From: Trogon surrucura
Taxonomy: Eukaryota > Chordata > Aves > Trogoniformes > Trogonidae
Assembly: GCA_020746105.1 (NCBI GenBank)
Contig: CM036617.1
Coordinates: forward strand, 170,714,412-170,778,411
Reading direction: 5' to 3'
DNA: 64,000 nucleotides
Under the pieces are notes generated by a model that ran no database searches, had not been told where the DNA came from, and saw only the letters and a program-made list of their open reading frames with translations. Numbering within the stretch: the stretch's first letter is position 1; each line of letters begins with the position of its first letter. Shown here piece by piece: positions 1 through 31,300 of the stretch. Position numbers and translations under genes: made by a program.

Positions 1-2271
1 TCATGAGGTCCAGCTGTACATTCTCTAATGACGTGTGTGTCTCAAAGTCTTCACGAAGGAAAAACCCTGCAAAGGAAGTTCTGAACTCTCCGGCACCTCT
101 GTTAAACATACCCTCTACAACAAATATTAGCATTTCTGGTGCTGCACATGCTCAATAAACAAGATGATGCCCACTCTTCTGGGTGTTTGAGGAAGACAGA
201 CTTCAATATCTAGCTCATGTCTTTGATAACCTTTTGATTTTCTCAAATGAAAACACAGTATGGTCCAGTTATCAGACAGCATGGCCAGGGCTTTCTTAAA
301 GCAATAGAAAAAGGCAGCCTAAAGAGCATGAAAGCAGTAGAGGATTTATTTTCATTTTTAAAATATAAGGAGGCAGTGGAAATAGGGCTTGCCCTCTATA
401 CTGACAGGTGTAAATGCAGGATGGTCAACAGCACAGGAAGGATACCTCCAGACAAACCCAATTAAATTTAATGCCAACAAATAATCATGTTCTGCAGGTA
501 TTTTTCTGAGCCATTTCCTCTGCAATTCGTTACGCATGATTGTCAGCCTCCATATGTGAATTAGCAAACAGCCAGTAAGTTTAAGTTAGAAGAACAGGCC
601 ACAGTCCAAAGTAGCTCTGCTAGCCTAGATCTTCCTATTACATTCAGGTAAAAGACAAAAGGAAGAAAACAAATAACTGAACTGCAACACTAAGTGTTTT
701 CTTACAGTAACCACAGTGAAGATAAAAAACCAACATAAGCTGCAGGAACAGTATCAGAAGTCGCTGAGCCACTAACAGACTCTCTTTCTACAGAGAAAAG
801 TCTGGATGAGAGGCTTAGAACCGAAGTAGATTTGTCTCACTTGTTTGTAGCAGAATTTGTAGTAACCAGGCTCCTAATAAGGACAGGCAAGCTGGAAGCC
901 AGCCGTTCTACCAGAGCCTGCTCTGTGCAAGTCCAAAAGTGCCTCAGCAGTACGATCCTGTTAGCATAAATAAAAATAGCAGCAGCCAACATAGCCAGCG
1001 ACCCTGCTCACCACACATTCTTGCAAGTGCCAGCTTTCACTTTGCAACGTACGAGCGCGCAAGACGCCAGCTACCGCCTGTTTGGAAGCTGAGACACACA
1101 TGCCCACGCAGCTGCATAAATGACTTAAAATTCATTGCTGGGATGCCAAGACTCCCAAACAGCAACAACAGAAATAAACATTTTGATATCCCGTTTCATC
1201 CATTTCTCCAAGTTTAAATGGTACAGACTTTAAACAATACTTAAAATTGGAAAAAAAACCTGCTCACACCAAGTCTATTTTTTAAACTCCAGGCAGCCCA
1301 TGACACTGGTCCCCTCTGAACTGCAGCTCAGGCTTTTAAGGGACAAAACTGCAGCTTTTGCCCAGAGACAGAGAGGAGAAAGAACTGATATTTCTACATT
1401 AATATGGACTCCTCTACAAATAACCACAGGCCATCACTACAAAAGAACAAGTGAAATGTCTGTTTCTTGAGCAGCTATGTTTAAGGCACTGTTACTGACC
1501 TATTAAAGAAGCTATCACTGTAAAATTTTAATATGCAAGTCACAAGGTAAAACACACAGCACTGGAAGACACGTTGCATCCAGGCGTGAAGAACCATGGG
1601 ATTTAATTTACCTTTACAAATGAGATTCAATAGTCAGATTCACTGCAGCAGGAAGACATGTAATGAGTTCTTGTGTCACAAAAACATCAAATACCCCTTA
1701 GTCGTTTGCCTGTACGGAAGAACTTTTTCTAACGCTTCAAAATAAATTAATGTTTCTGTTGTCTCTACAACTTGTCCAATCAAATGTGAACTTGAAGAAG
1801 ATTGGGTTGCTCTCTTGCACGGAGTAAAATTTTTCTTTGCGTGATTCCCAATGGCAAAGAATACGTAGGGATAGATACCAATATTCACACCCAACTCCAG
1901 CCCGAAGTTGCACGTTGCTGGTAATGGCAACGGGGAGCACCAAAGGTATTTGACACATTCTAGTAAAGCTGAAGTCTAAGCTGAAGACTGGCACACTCAA
2001 AACCAAATCACACCGTGCACCTCTACCGAAGCTGTCACGTTCTGTCCTGCAAAGAGTTCACAACTTCTTGCCCTGTATCCCAGCACTGACAAGACTCTTT
2101 AGATAAGCCGTGAAAGGCCAAGTTTCATACTAAGGGTCCAGTCTGAAGACAAGAAATGGCAAATCATGTTTGTAAAATATTTAATAGAGCAGTTTCCCAG
2201 CAGACTCCTGACCAGAATCACAACCAGACTTCTAAAAAGTATATATATATTCTTAGATCTGAAAATTTGTC
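1..2271. other. 3' flank of METAP2, no coding exon recognised
   Basis: Unique AT-rich sequence with no conserved reading frame and no repeat that I recognise. It may hold distal METAP2 3'UTR, or the 3'UTR of a convergent neighbour (USP44 is convergent with METAP2 in human), but nothing here proves either. Confidence 0.4.
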
Positions 2272-2277
2272 TTTATT
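2272..2277 (-). promoter_or_regulatory. Candidate METAP2 polyadenylation signal
   Basis: TTTATT on the plus strand reads AATAAA on the METAP2 strand about 430 nt after the stop codon. Other sites further into 1-2271 are possible, so the true 3' end is not fixed by this alone. Confidence 0.35.
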
Positions 2278-2708
2278 TTTTTACAAAATGGATTCCAGGA
2301 AGTTTAAAAGGCAATATCATAGAGGACTTGGGCGCAGAAATCAGGTGTCGTCATTCAAAGCATTCAAGTAGGAATATGGTAATATAAATATTTGAAAAGC
2401 ATCTTTTACCATAAATGTTCAAACCAAAATGTTTAATTCATTCCGAACTAAAAACTGAGCTTTATAGCACATATCTCCCTGAACAGAAAAAAATAAGTAA
2501 CTTTTGAAGTATTTCTAAAGGCCTGAAAGCTTTTTTTTCCTTGGTTAGTTACATTAGAAGACTTGCCTTTGATTAAATTCCTTCCTTTCCAAATACGGAA
2601 AGTATTACATCAGTCCACTGTTAAAACAGACAATAGGTTGCAAATTAATTCTGGGATAGTACGTTCCGACAAAGCCTAGAGTATAAAGGTGCTGAGGTGG
2701 CTCTGAGT

Positions 2709-20756
<18,048 letters not shown>

Positions 20757-21259
20757 GTCGCCGCGGCCGCGCCGCCTCCCCCCCACACGGCGCGAGCGAG
20801 AGCGCGAGCGGCTGGGCCGGCCCTCCGCTCTATGGTGAGGCGCGGGGCACGCCGGGAAGCCTGGAGGACTCCGACGGGGCGAGAAGAGGCCTCGCCTCCC
20901 CGCGCGCCCCGCCTCAGGCGCGCACGCGCGGCCGGTGAGGGGCGGGGAGTGCCGTGCGGGCCGCGCCGGGCCGCGGGCGGTTGTCCCCGCGTCCGTCCGT
21001 GGGGCGGGACGGACCGACCGACGGAGGCCCGCACGCCTTCCGGGCGGTCAGCGTGGTTGTCATCCCGGAAGGCCGCGGGGCCGGCGGCCCCGCCTGTGCC
21101 CCCCAGACAGCCCCCGGGTGACCGGGACGGCGCTGGGTGGCGGCGCCATCGCTGTGCTCCGCCTCTGGGCGGACGGTAGGAGCCCGGGAGATGTCCCCAC
21201 CAAGGACGGCAGGGCGAGGCCTGCTGAGCCGTGTGACACCGGGTGGCTGCCCAGCCGCA

Positions 21260-21959
21260 GGTGTGGGTAGTGCAGAGCGAGCCGAGGGGCACCTCAGCGA
21301 GTGGGGATGGTGCTGGGGTCGGTCTGGGGAGGGAAGAAACAAACCTCTTGAGAAAAACGGCTCCGTTAATTCACCTGAGCACAGAAATGTTTGTCCTACT
21401 TGTTGTCGCTTTCCTCCGATGCCCTTGCTTCTGGATCTCATGTCTGCAGTGACTCAAGTTGTAAAATCCTAACAATGTTAAACACCATAATACGTATCAC
21501 GGCAGCTGTTCCTGCTAGGAAAGGACTGCTTTGGTTTAGCAAGATCTTTTATTTTTTATTCCACTTCACCAAGAAGATACTTGCTCATGAAGACAGAGTA
21601 AGCCTCTTCTGCTGGCCATTAGTCTGAAACCTTCTTCTGGGATGGCTGCTGGCTTGTCCTCTTATTCCACTGACCCTCTCCAAACCAAACTCCATTTATA
21701 TCAAAGTGTTTTGTGTCTCTCAAGCAGTTTGGACTCCTCCAATTCCAGCCAATTGGAAAATGCAGAAGAACAGGCCTTCAAACTCAGGGGCACATGCTCC
21801 CCCTAAAAAACACACACGTTTAAAATGTCATCTGGTCACAGCTCTGTGTGTCGGTGGGGACCACAAATAGGAAGCACGAGATGACAGGGCACAGGTGTTG
21901 TGGGGAGGGGGGAACATCAGGGGTTCAGAACAGTAAGAAGATGCCTCACGAGTTGAGAA
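21260..21959. other. Spacer between METAP2 promoter and LINE fragment
   Basis: GC content falls away from the CpG island. No conserved reading frame or recognised repeat. Confidence 0.5.
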
Positions 21960-22793
21960 CTGCTGTGGTACCACTTCATCATCATGGCTAGGCTTCACGA
22001 ACGAAGATACGGGAAGGGCTCTACTCACACTTGCTACAAGCGCGCTGGTGGCTAAAAAGGCCGATGCGGGATAGGCAAGTCCGGTTGCAAAAGGCACAGC
22101 GGAAAGTCTCCTTGGGCGGTACTGGCGAGGCACGGTTCTTTCTGCGTTGTCTTTTCTCCTCGAGACTAACTCTACGTGCATTCCCAAAGGAGGCAGCAGC
22201 GTTATGGGTGGTGTGTCTCCATGTCTCCCGGTTGGAGGCCAGAGTGGACCACTGATGGTAGTCAATATGGCCAAGGCTGGGGTCTTGTTTCAGAGAGTCC
22301 TTGTGTCTCCTCTTTGGGGCTCCTCTGTTGCGGCAGCCAGTGGCGAGTCCACCACAGAGCACAACCTTAGGGAGGCGGTGATCTTCCATCCTGGAGACGT
22401 GCCCTGCCCAGCGCAGCTGAGTCCTCAGCAGCATGGCCTCAATATTGGTGACCCCTGCCTGTTCAGGGACAGTGACATTAGTCACGTAGTCAGTCCAGTG
22501 GATGCTTCGGATTGTACAGAGGCAGCGCTGATGGAAGCATTCGAGGAGTCGCAGGTGGTGGCGGTAGATGACCCGTGATTCAGACCCATACAAAAGAGTA
22601 GACCGTACAATGGCTCTGCAGACACTAATCTTTGTACTTTTCTTCAGGTGTTTATTGAACCAGACTCTTTTATGGAGTCTTTCAGAAGCTCTGTGTACCT
22701 TTGCTAACCTGTTGTCTATTTCTTTGTCAATCTTACCATCCGAGGAAATGATACTTCCTAGATAGTTGAACTGCTGGATGAATAGCCATGGAT
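21960..22793 (-). mobile_element. Non-CR1 LINE fragment, RT C-terminal region with zinc-finger tail
   Basis: The minus strand from about 22793 to the TAG at 22021-22023 is one open frame of about 257 codons. It reads FNYLGSIISSDGKIDKEIDN, then STLLYGSES, FHQRCLCTIRSIHW, EAMLLRTQLRWAGHVSRMED and HRLPKVVLCGG, ending in CAFCNRTCLSRIGLFSHQRA, a C2H2-like finger. This layout is the thumb/C-terminal part of a non-LTR polymerase family common in invertebrates, fish and reptiles. It is not CR1, and its finger tail does not fit the nematode-derived AviRTE as I remember it. The catalytic RT core and the 5' part are absent. Clade not assigned. Confidence 0.8.
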
Positions 22794-22799
22794 GAGTAG

Positions 22800-25700
22800 C
22801 TCTTTCTCATACTGAGAGTGGGTGACATGAAATCATGTGTGCTAATGTTGCCTGAAAGACTTTTTGTTTATTGCTTTCCATTCTAGTTTTCTAATTAGGG
22901 AGAGGAGAAATCTACAAAGCTGTTTTTTGGAGGGTCTTTTATGACTGGCAGCATGGGGAAGGGAAAACATTGGGAGTCATATTCACTGAATTCTCCATTT
23001 TGAGTCATCTTAAATCTTCCTGGTTTACATTTATCGTAGCTGGGCACTGTAGTAGTCTTGAGAGATCCTATAGCAATGTTTCTACTTTTGTGTTTGATTT
23101 TAATCAAATGTACCAGCCTGTTCTTAGCTCTCACTGTATCCCCTTTGGTACCTTCAATAGCTTGAAAAAGAGAGTTACTAGCTTGTGCTCCTGGTCGGTT
23201 CGTTCTACTATGTGCCAGAATGGACAAGTTGCCAGACCGTGGATTTTCGTGACTCTAGAGCTGAAGTCACAGATAAAGAAGGCCATAACATCTACAGAAG
23301 CCCAGGGAATACAGAAGGAGAAATACGGACCAGAGATAGGTAAAGTCAAAATAAGCAAGGTAAGAATCCATCGCATGCAGGAGCTGCAGACATGAGATCC
23401 AGAAGTAAGAGCATCAGAGGAAAAAGGACAAGAAGTAGAAAAATTATTTCTTTAATCAGCTGCATTAATGAAGCCATTTTTCTCAGAGGGTTGTTTCTTT
23501 CCTCCCCAGAATGACTCCAGCACTATTCATAACCACTGAGGTGCCCCTCAGCTTGCTCTGTAGTACAACACGTGCAGCTGCCACACAGTTCAACAGAGTT
23601 TGGTCTGCCCCTTTTTTTTTTTTTATTTGATGAGGACATTTCCATGGGCCTCTATCATCTACCCAGCTGCTGATTTTCACAAAGTGTGTCCAGGCATCAT
23701 TATCTTTAGGTCTGTTATTCTGCCAGATGTACCTCAAACTGGACATTTGCATAAGCCTCCTTAAAAAAGCAGGCTGGAAATAAATTGTAGAGGAGAGTCA
23801 CATTTAACAAAGGATATGCATAAAACCTAGCAGAGTGAAAAAATTGCCTGTGAGCTATGAGGCAGGATTAACAACGTGTCTCTCATATTTGAGGTGATGC
23901 TATGCTCTGACGTGCTCTTACTGGATCCAGGAGACCTCCATTAGCTGTGTTAATTAGACTGGCAGAGAAGAAGGCATGTTGGAAGGAGCAAATTTAAGCA
24001 CCCTCCAGGTTATGCTGCTTCCAGCCCCGGAATTAGTGCTGAAGTCTATATAAGAGAGTAGAGATAAGATAATAGCGTTATAACCATCATGCAAAAATAG
24101 GAATGCTGAGTGACAAAATTGCAAAGTGGGAGTAAGAAGCTGGACTGGCTGCATTAAGAAAGCGGACACTGAGATGAGCAGACTGACAGCTGGACTCCAC
24201 ACTCCTCAGATGGTTGCTTCTAAGAGGATCTGGTCTCTTGGAAGCACAGAGAGTGAGCCACATCTTGCAGCGTGCCCTTACCAGCTCAGACTTTTTTGTC
24301 CTCTTCCTGTTACTTCCAGTCAGCTGTTCCTAGTGGTTAATACACGTTATATTAATGAATGCTACATTTTCCAATTTCATGCTGTGCTAGGCAGCACGAT
24401 AAGAAAACAGTATTGGATGGGCCGTAGGCCAGAAGAGACATGTGAATACCATTTTTAGGTGGAGAAAGATACTGTTGGTTTTTTTCTGTTTTCTCATAAT
24501 GGCTATTCTTTTTTCTTAACCAGCCTCCTGGAGAAAGGCAGGCAGTGACTGGGGAGTTAAGGGAAGGGCCGAATGCAGTCCAAAACATGGTAACTAAGCA
24601 GCAGGACTTGAAACTCTTTCCTTAAAGACAACATAGAGGCTCACCTTTTTCTTCCAAGGAGGCAGCTCCCATTGCACTGTTTTCTCAGCAAAAGAAGTTA
24701 TGATCTTCAGGAAAAAACTTCTTTCAGGGTATGTTATATTTTCTTTTGTATGTATGCAAGTGTCAAGAAACCACGACATGGAATGGAGTGGGGGAGCTGT
24801 CTCTGACAGCTGCGGTTTAATCCTGGAAAGGGGGGAGGAAGGACGACTAGGGAGTAAGTGGCCTATATCAGACCCAAGAAGAGTTGAACAGAGGGATGTT
24901 GTATTTGTTTCTGTTTGCATTTCTGGGACTGATGCCATTATTTCTGTGTTTATGACACTTTAATACTCTTTTTCCTAGCTTATGGCCAAAAACTCACAGT
25001 CCTTTTGCAGCTCTAAAAATCTGCTGAAGTGAGTGGGACAATTTTTATGGCTAGAGGCTTAATATCAGACCTAAGGTCTGGATGTAAACAAAGAAATGTT
25101 TATTGCATGAGAGCAAATATGTCTTACGAACTCTAGAAGAAAAGCTACTCCCCCATATCAGCTGCTGAGGATAGAGGACACTTGTACTTCCTCAGCTGTC
25201 ATCACCCATGGCATTTACTACGGGAATGACGGCTGTCACCAAATAGTTTCTTCCTTAGTATGGGCAAAATAAAGGGCTTCCTTAATTCTGAAACCACTCC
25301 TTCTGTAAGATTTTACCTAAAATGCAAATGATGTAGCTAAATCAAAGTCAAAGGTGGCAAGAGCAGGCAAACAATTCACATTTAACACTTCTTTCCACAT
25401 TCCTTGGCAATTTGTTTTTCTTTTTACCAAACACCAATTTGATTGCAGCCTGTCAGCCATAATCCAAACATCCTGGCTTGCATCAGCTAGTGTCACAACA
25501 TCAACATCCTTTGGAGGATACATTTTCAAAGGATGCAAGGAGTGCATCTAAAGAGAAACAAATTTCATTTGTTCTACTGCTGAAAGTCACCTTGAGAAGC
25601 ACAGACTGTGCACTCAGGCTTGGACAAAGCAAATACTTTTCAGTGTGCATGAATGGACGCATGCTGTGAAATAGAAGAATAAGGCAGATTATTGCCTCTT

Positions 25701-26366
25701 CTGGGGCTCATTTTTAAAAATGGTTTTAAGTGACAGGATTCACATGGACAAAACAATCCATTGTCTGGACCAGTGCTTCAAAAAGAGTCCTTATACTCCT
25801 GTGATAAGGAGCTATTGCACTCCTCATATATGCAGCTGTGTGCAGGATGTGCTACAGTGAGAGTCTCCCTGACAGCAAATCTCTGTGCCTCTGTGCCGTC
25901 TTGCTAGGGAATGGAGGGCTGCAGAGAGTCAAAGGTTGCCACACTGGCATCTTTCAAATAACTTTTTTTATATTTGTGATAAGAGTCATAAAACCTGCTT
26001 TTTAAATAAAAGCATATTTATTGACATGCTCACGGAGTCATAAATGCAGATAGAAGCAGTCTTCTTTTTCAGGTAACAAGCTGAGACACTGCCTATCCTG
26101 AGAAATAATTGTAGGTCATGAAAGCAGTTGTTTAGAGTAGTATGAACCTAAATTATCAAAACATGTAATTTAATCCACTGATTCAGTAAAGTATTCCCAT
26201 TCATACAGTGATGGTTCCTGTATTATGTGAAACAGATTTTCAAGGCCTCATACAGAAAGTAGTTTCTCAACTTCACTGTTTGTTTAAAAACATAAACAAT
26301 TTCTTTCTCACAGCCTGCTGACATAACTATTTTCCTCTGTGGTGCTCCACCCCATCTTCATTCTAG
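22800..26366. other. Intergenic or 5' intronic sequence
   Basis: AT-rich single-copy sequence with no firmly recognised exon. The missing 5' exons of the C3orf20-like gene should lie here or just downstream. A short open segment at about 23.26-23.34 kb between an AG and a GT was seen but is not supported by any homology. Confidence 0.4.
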
Positions 26367-26432
26367 AGAGTAATGGAACCAACGCTTACGGCTGCAGCAC
26401 TGGAGACAGGACCTGTATATTTCTTTGACCAG
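26367..26432 (+). CDS. Possible upstream exon of the C3orf20-like gene
   Basis: Bounded by TTCTAG and CCAG|GTATTT, 66 nt, open in one frame only, reading RVMEPTLTAAALETGPVYFF then DQ. The VMEPT start loosely recalls an N-terminal stretch of mammalian C3orf20 as I remember it. It ends in phase 0, whereas exon 1 of the assembled model enters in phase 2, so another exon would be needed between them. Tentative. Confidence 0.3.
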
Positions 26433-27719
26433 GTATTTTACATCCAGGGTGTTCTTCTGCTTCCCTCTCCCCTTTCACACCTCCTTCAGTCTCAAACTGG
26501 AAACATTCATTTTATTGTAGATGAAAACTAGAGTGGAAGAGAGGGAGAAGAAAATACCGGGAGAACCATCCTCACGTTTCACTGCAGATCTTCCCCTTGG
26601 TTTTACTGCCAGGTAATAGTGTGATGCCAGTAGTGGTGGGAGCAGGAAGGAAGCTTCTGTCAACTAGTTTTTCAGTGAAAACACCAAAAGGAGTCCCAAG
26701 GTAGATGTGGACAAGGCAGAACGGGAGAGATGGGGGAGGAACATGACCAGGACTGGCACCCTGCCACACTGTGTGGGCAGAGGAGATGAGTGGGAAGGTG
26801 AGAGTGTCCTATACCTAATGCTGACTCCTTGAGGTGTAGCACTTAATGTTCATTTCTGCTGTCAGCATTTCATGAGTTTAATATATTTAACGTACAAACC
26901 TTGAGCAGTTAGTTAAAGAATGCCATGTAATAGCCTTGTGCTACTATTCTGGCATGGACCGAACAATAGCACCTTGCTAGGCGCAGAGCTCTGTGGATTT
27001 CAAGAAGTTTGTGTCTGCTGACTAAATGTACTGGGAGCTGGTGTTGCCAGCGTTCCACTGGGGTGTGACTCCTCTGGAAAAATGCGTTTAAATTTAAGTT
27101 TCATCTCATTTGCTTTCCACTGATTCTTTTGTTCCAAGGACAAACCTTGTTCTGCCCAACCTGCTTTTGAATTTCAGAAATTTACTTCAAGTTGTTTCAG
27201 TCTACAAACACATTTGTGTACACTCAGTTAAGAGTGTAAGAAGCTACTACTGAAACTGGAGGGCGTAACCATGTGGTTACAGCTAAGCTCGTGTGTGTTT
27301 AGAGGCTTGAGGACTAAGACTTTTTGGTAAACATTCTTTGTACTTGAGATTAAAAAATTTTAAATTTTCCACATTGGCAGTCCTTTAATTAAACTGTTAT
27401 GGTTTAAAGTAAAGATGGCCCTCTCACAATCATGGAAGATTTCAGAGTTTCCAAACTGGAAAAAATGAAAAAAGAGCCCAACACAAAGTAGAGTATATAG
27501 AATCAGGAGCTACTGGAGAAGACTTCTTTAGACACTCAAATTTTTGTTATTTCTGAGTCCTTTGCACATCACATCTAAGAAAGCAAAGTTTTGGATATCT
27601 TTGAATATCATTTTACTGAGGCAAGAGAAAATGATTTTACGTAGGAGAGAAGAAATCAATTCTGTGCTCTTTAATTGTTACTGCACTCACTTAACAATAG
27701 AGCTTTTTTTAATCCTCAG

Positions 27720-28300
27720 CACAACTGGAAGCAGAAGTGCCGTCGGTACAGGTGAGCCTACAGAAGGGCATGAAGATGGCTTCTTAAATGATGGTACAAC
27801 AAGAAAAGAAAAATATCCAGTTTTAAGACAAGTGTCTTGTCATTCTCTCTGCAAAACCACAGACGACTCAAATGCAAAGATCTCCCAAACATCTTTGATC
27901 CCACAGGCAGGTGAGAACTCACCACTGAACATGTTGAATACATCTGTGGCTGCCAACATGTTACAGGAACTTGGAGACAAGTTGCAGCTCCTTGCTAGGT
28001 ATGAGACTAGTTTCCCTCAGGGACTTGCGAGTGTGCTAACCCGTAGCTGGAAAGAACTCACTGAGGGGGTTGATTACCACAAATGGCACCAGAAGTCACT
28101 AGCGTACAAAAGTGTGAGATCCAGGAGAAGCCAAGCATCAGAGGAGGTTAAGAGTGGTGCTCTGGGGTCCAGATGCACAGAATGTGAAATCACTGCTATC
28201 AGAAAAGAGCAACACAAGAAAAGTGTTGCTCTACCCACCTGCACTGCAAACGAAGAAAGAAGACCTGAGACAGCATCAAACGTGCCTCTAGAAAGTAAAG
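27720..28300 (+). CDS. C3orf20-like exon 1 of model
   Basis: 581 nt, entering in phase 2, leaving in phase 1 at AAAG|GTAAGG. The acceptor follows TTTTTTTAATCCTCAG. It encodes a polar N-terminal region with [20 protein letters not shown] and [20 protein letters not shown]. The frame is also open 176 nt upstream of the acceptor, so an alternative longer first exon cannot be ruled out. Confidence 0.75.
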
Positions 28301-31300
28301 GTAAGGTCAGACTGTATAAATGTGCTGTGTTGTAGTGTTTGGCCTCAAAAGGGAAAAAAAATGCTTTAAGACTACAGTCTCTGTTGGCCGGGGAGGCCAA
28401 CATGCTCCACTTTATAGCTTGGTATACTGCAGTTCTCTGCAAAGCATTGTTTTAGGACATGATGAAATGGCTTTGCAGCTGAAGCAAGAGGTATAAACAC
28501 TTAGAAGAACAAAGCCGGTGAAACTGGGCAATGTTTCAAACCATTTATCAAAGCATTTTTAGTCTCCTCTTTCAAGGTGAGTGATAGAGTCATAACATAT
28601 TGCGCCAGTAAAAATCATTTGCATCCAGAGCATTTAATTCAACGAGTGTCAGTAATCCTCAATGCAGAGCCATAGGTTGGGTTCAAGCCTGTTCCAGCTC
28701 ACCAGGTGCTACTGCAGTCTCCTTCTTTAGAAAAAGAGAATAATATTTAGTTTTGTGGTTTTGAAAGCTGACTTCACCCTTGTATGTATGATCCTAAGCA
28801 TTGCACTCTACTTTTTTCCTATCTAGCTCCTGTTGTGCAAAATGATGCTGACCAGTCACCCATCACAATCAGCTTCTCGCTCTCATCCTACATCTGTGAG
28901 GAAGGAGGTAAGAGTAGCAGACAGTGTGGCCGGATGGCTGGTGCTTAGCATCTGCAGTACCTGGACAGCTGTTCTGAATCCTTGAATTAACTAAAGTATG
29001 AATTAGCATGAGAAGGGAGTAATTGTCAAGCAATAACTCCCTCTGCTTTTTGGATACAATCTGTTTTTGAATACCCAGTCTTCTGATTATCTCTGATCAT
29101 CTGCCAACAAGGTTTTCTACATAGCCACTGCTGGTCCACTGCTCTTTGTTAGCAGAATGCAGGGTCAATAACTGCTTTGGGATATTGTTTTAAGTCTTTC
29201 CTGACTGGAAACTGTCTGACCACAAGTATTTGTCTTAATAACTTTTGCTCTGAATGGGAGCATTAAGGCACTAACTGAAAAATTCTTCACAAGACATACC
29301 AGTTCTGCCTAAAATGTGGACAAGTTTGATGATCTGAAGGGAAGAACTGCTTACTCTGCACCTCTTTTGGGATTTCTTTTAAGTACATAGCCATATGGAG
29401 GGGAAAAAAAAAAAGAAAAAAAAAGAAGCCTTTGTGCATTTTCGTCCTAATTCTGGCCATGAAGTTGGTCAGATGCCACCAGGGCTGGTGAAGGTTAAAA
29501 GAGCTGCAGACACCCAGCACCTTAGTGTGGAGGAATAGGCCTGTAAACAAGTATATAAGCACTGAAGGGAGTTACACTGTCTTCTGATATTTTCTGAAAA
29601 ATGTGGCATCCAGTTTCTTCTGATTGTAACAAAGCAACAACACATCTGAAATGCTTTGCTGTAGAGTTGCATGCTTGTAGTGTCTCTGAGCTATTAAGTT
29701 TGCAAGAGTATTGATTCCACCTTTAGCTCTTGTGCTTACAGGCAGCCTCTTCGTTTTTCTGTCTCAGTGAATCTCAAAATCATACGCAGTTCACTTCAGC
29801 ACTCCGCCGGTCAATTTTGCCAGTGCTCTGTATAGTCAGGGAGCTGTTGGAGTTTTCTTAATCACAGATGAATGTCTAAAGGATCGAGACAACCAGCTTC
29901 CACTAAACGGTCCCTACCCTTTCCTATCTCTTGGGAGCTCCCATTTGTGACAGGTTTATTTTTTATTTGGTGAAGGGAATGCTCATCAGCAGGTCATGTA
30001 TTTCTGTGACTGCAATTCTAACCCACTGAGTCTTGCTTCTGGCTAACTTGCTTTCCAATTTGTTCATAGTAAATCTAGGGAAACTGAGCTTCCCTGCATT
30101 CATGTTGACAATTTCTTGGCCCATTCTCTAGCAGTTTGTGTCTGTAGCCATTTTTTATCACCTAATTTGGACTTTCACATCAAGTAATCTGATTTCTTGA
30201 TAATAACCATTGCAACAGAAGATGTTCAGGCTGAATAGAGATCACAACCTGACCATTCCTCTTGGGTGTTCTCACCTTTTTAGAAAATCGTGTGAGAATG
30301 ACTGAGAATCTTGCTGGAATTTTTTAATTTTAATTTTAATTTTTTAAAATTTGTTTTAAGGAATTTTTTCCTCCACACGCCCGCAGACCTTCTGAAATCA
30401 TCCACAATTGCTGCAAATGTGAACTAAGTAAACTGTATCTGCTGTAGTTCAGCTGCAACCACAGATGCCTACTCCAGATTGCTGCTGAGAATAATTAGTC
30501 TGCATTACCTGCATCCTTTTTCCGCAGCGATACTCAAATCAAACAGTGACTGTTACTGATGTGGGAGGTTAAGGTAGTTCATGTGAAGGTCTAACCTGGT
30601 ATTTATCTGAATAATCCATTTTTTTCTGGCCCCTCATCTTCTTCCTAGACATAATTTTCTGGTTTTCAATTGGAGGCACATACAATGCACATTCCCACTT
30701 TCTCCCATCATATTCTTCAGGGTGAAGAATCTGTTTAATCTGTTTAAGAAGGCAATTCCCAGAATTTCAGCACTTCATATCCATAGGAATGAGCCTTGTT
30801 TTCTTTGATAGATGCCATAGAACAGGAGTGACATTAACATCAGTCTTTACCTATGCATCTAATTCCTATCTCTCATTCTGTTTCTCTAGGTTGTATTTTC
30901 CAACTTTCTGACTCAAGTTGTGAAGATATTCACCAGAATCTGCCTTATGTGTGCACACTGAAGAGGCTAGAACAATTTCAAAACCAAATGTAACAAACTG
31001 AGGTTTTTACTTCCATAAGCAAAATTAGAATAAATGGCAATGTTTTCATTTCGCTATTCAGAAAAGAGAAGCAGACTTCTATTTTCACTATTGTGGTGTA
31101 AAATAAGAATTATCTCAACAGAGACATTTTCAAGGGAGTGGTGAGACAGTATTTTCTGATTATTAATCTGTGGCTAAATTTTCTAATAGTTGTGGAAAAC
31201 TGTTTGAATATCTTTTGGATTTATGCCACAAATAGGGTCATAGGGTCTCCCTGCAAGCAAAATGTTTACTTTCACAGGACTGAGTGTGTTTGCAGGAATT

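Noticed and set aside
23268..23340. Open block between TCTAG and ATAG|GTAAAG reading LKSQIKKAITSTEAQGIQKE
   Set aside because: Splice-like edges exist but there is no homology and no phase link to another exon.
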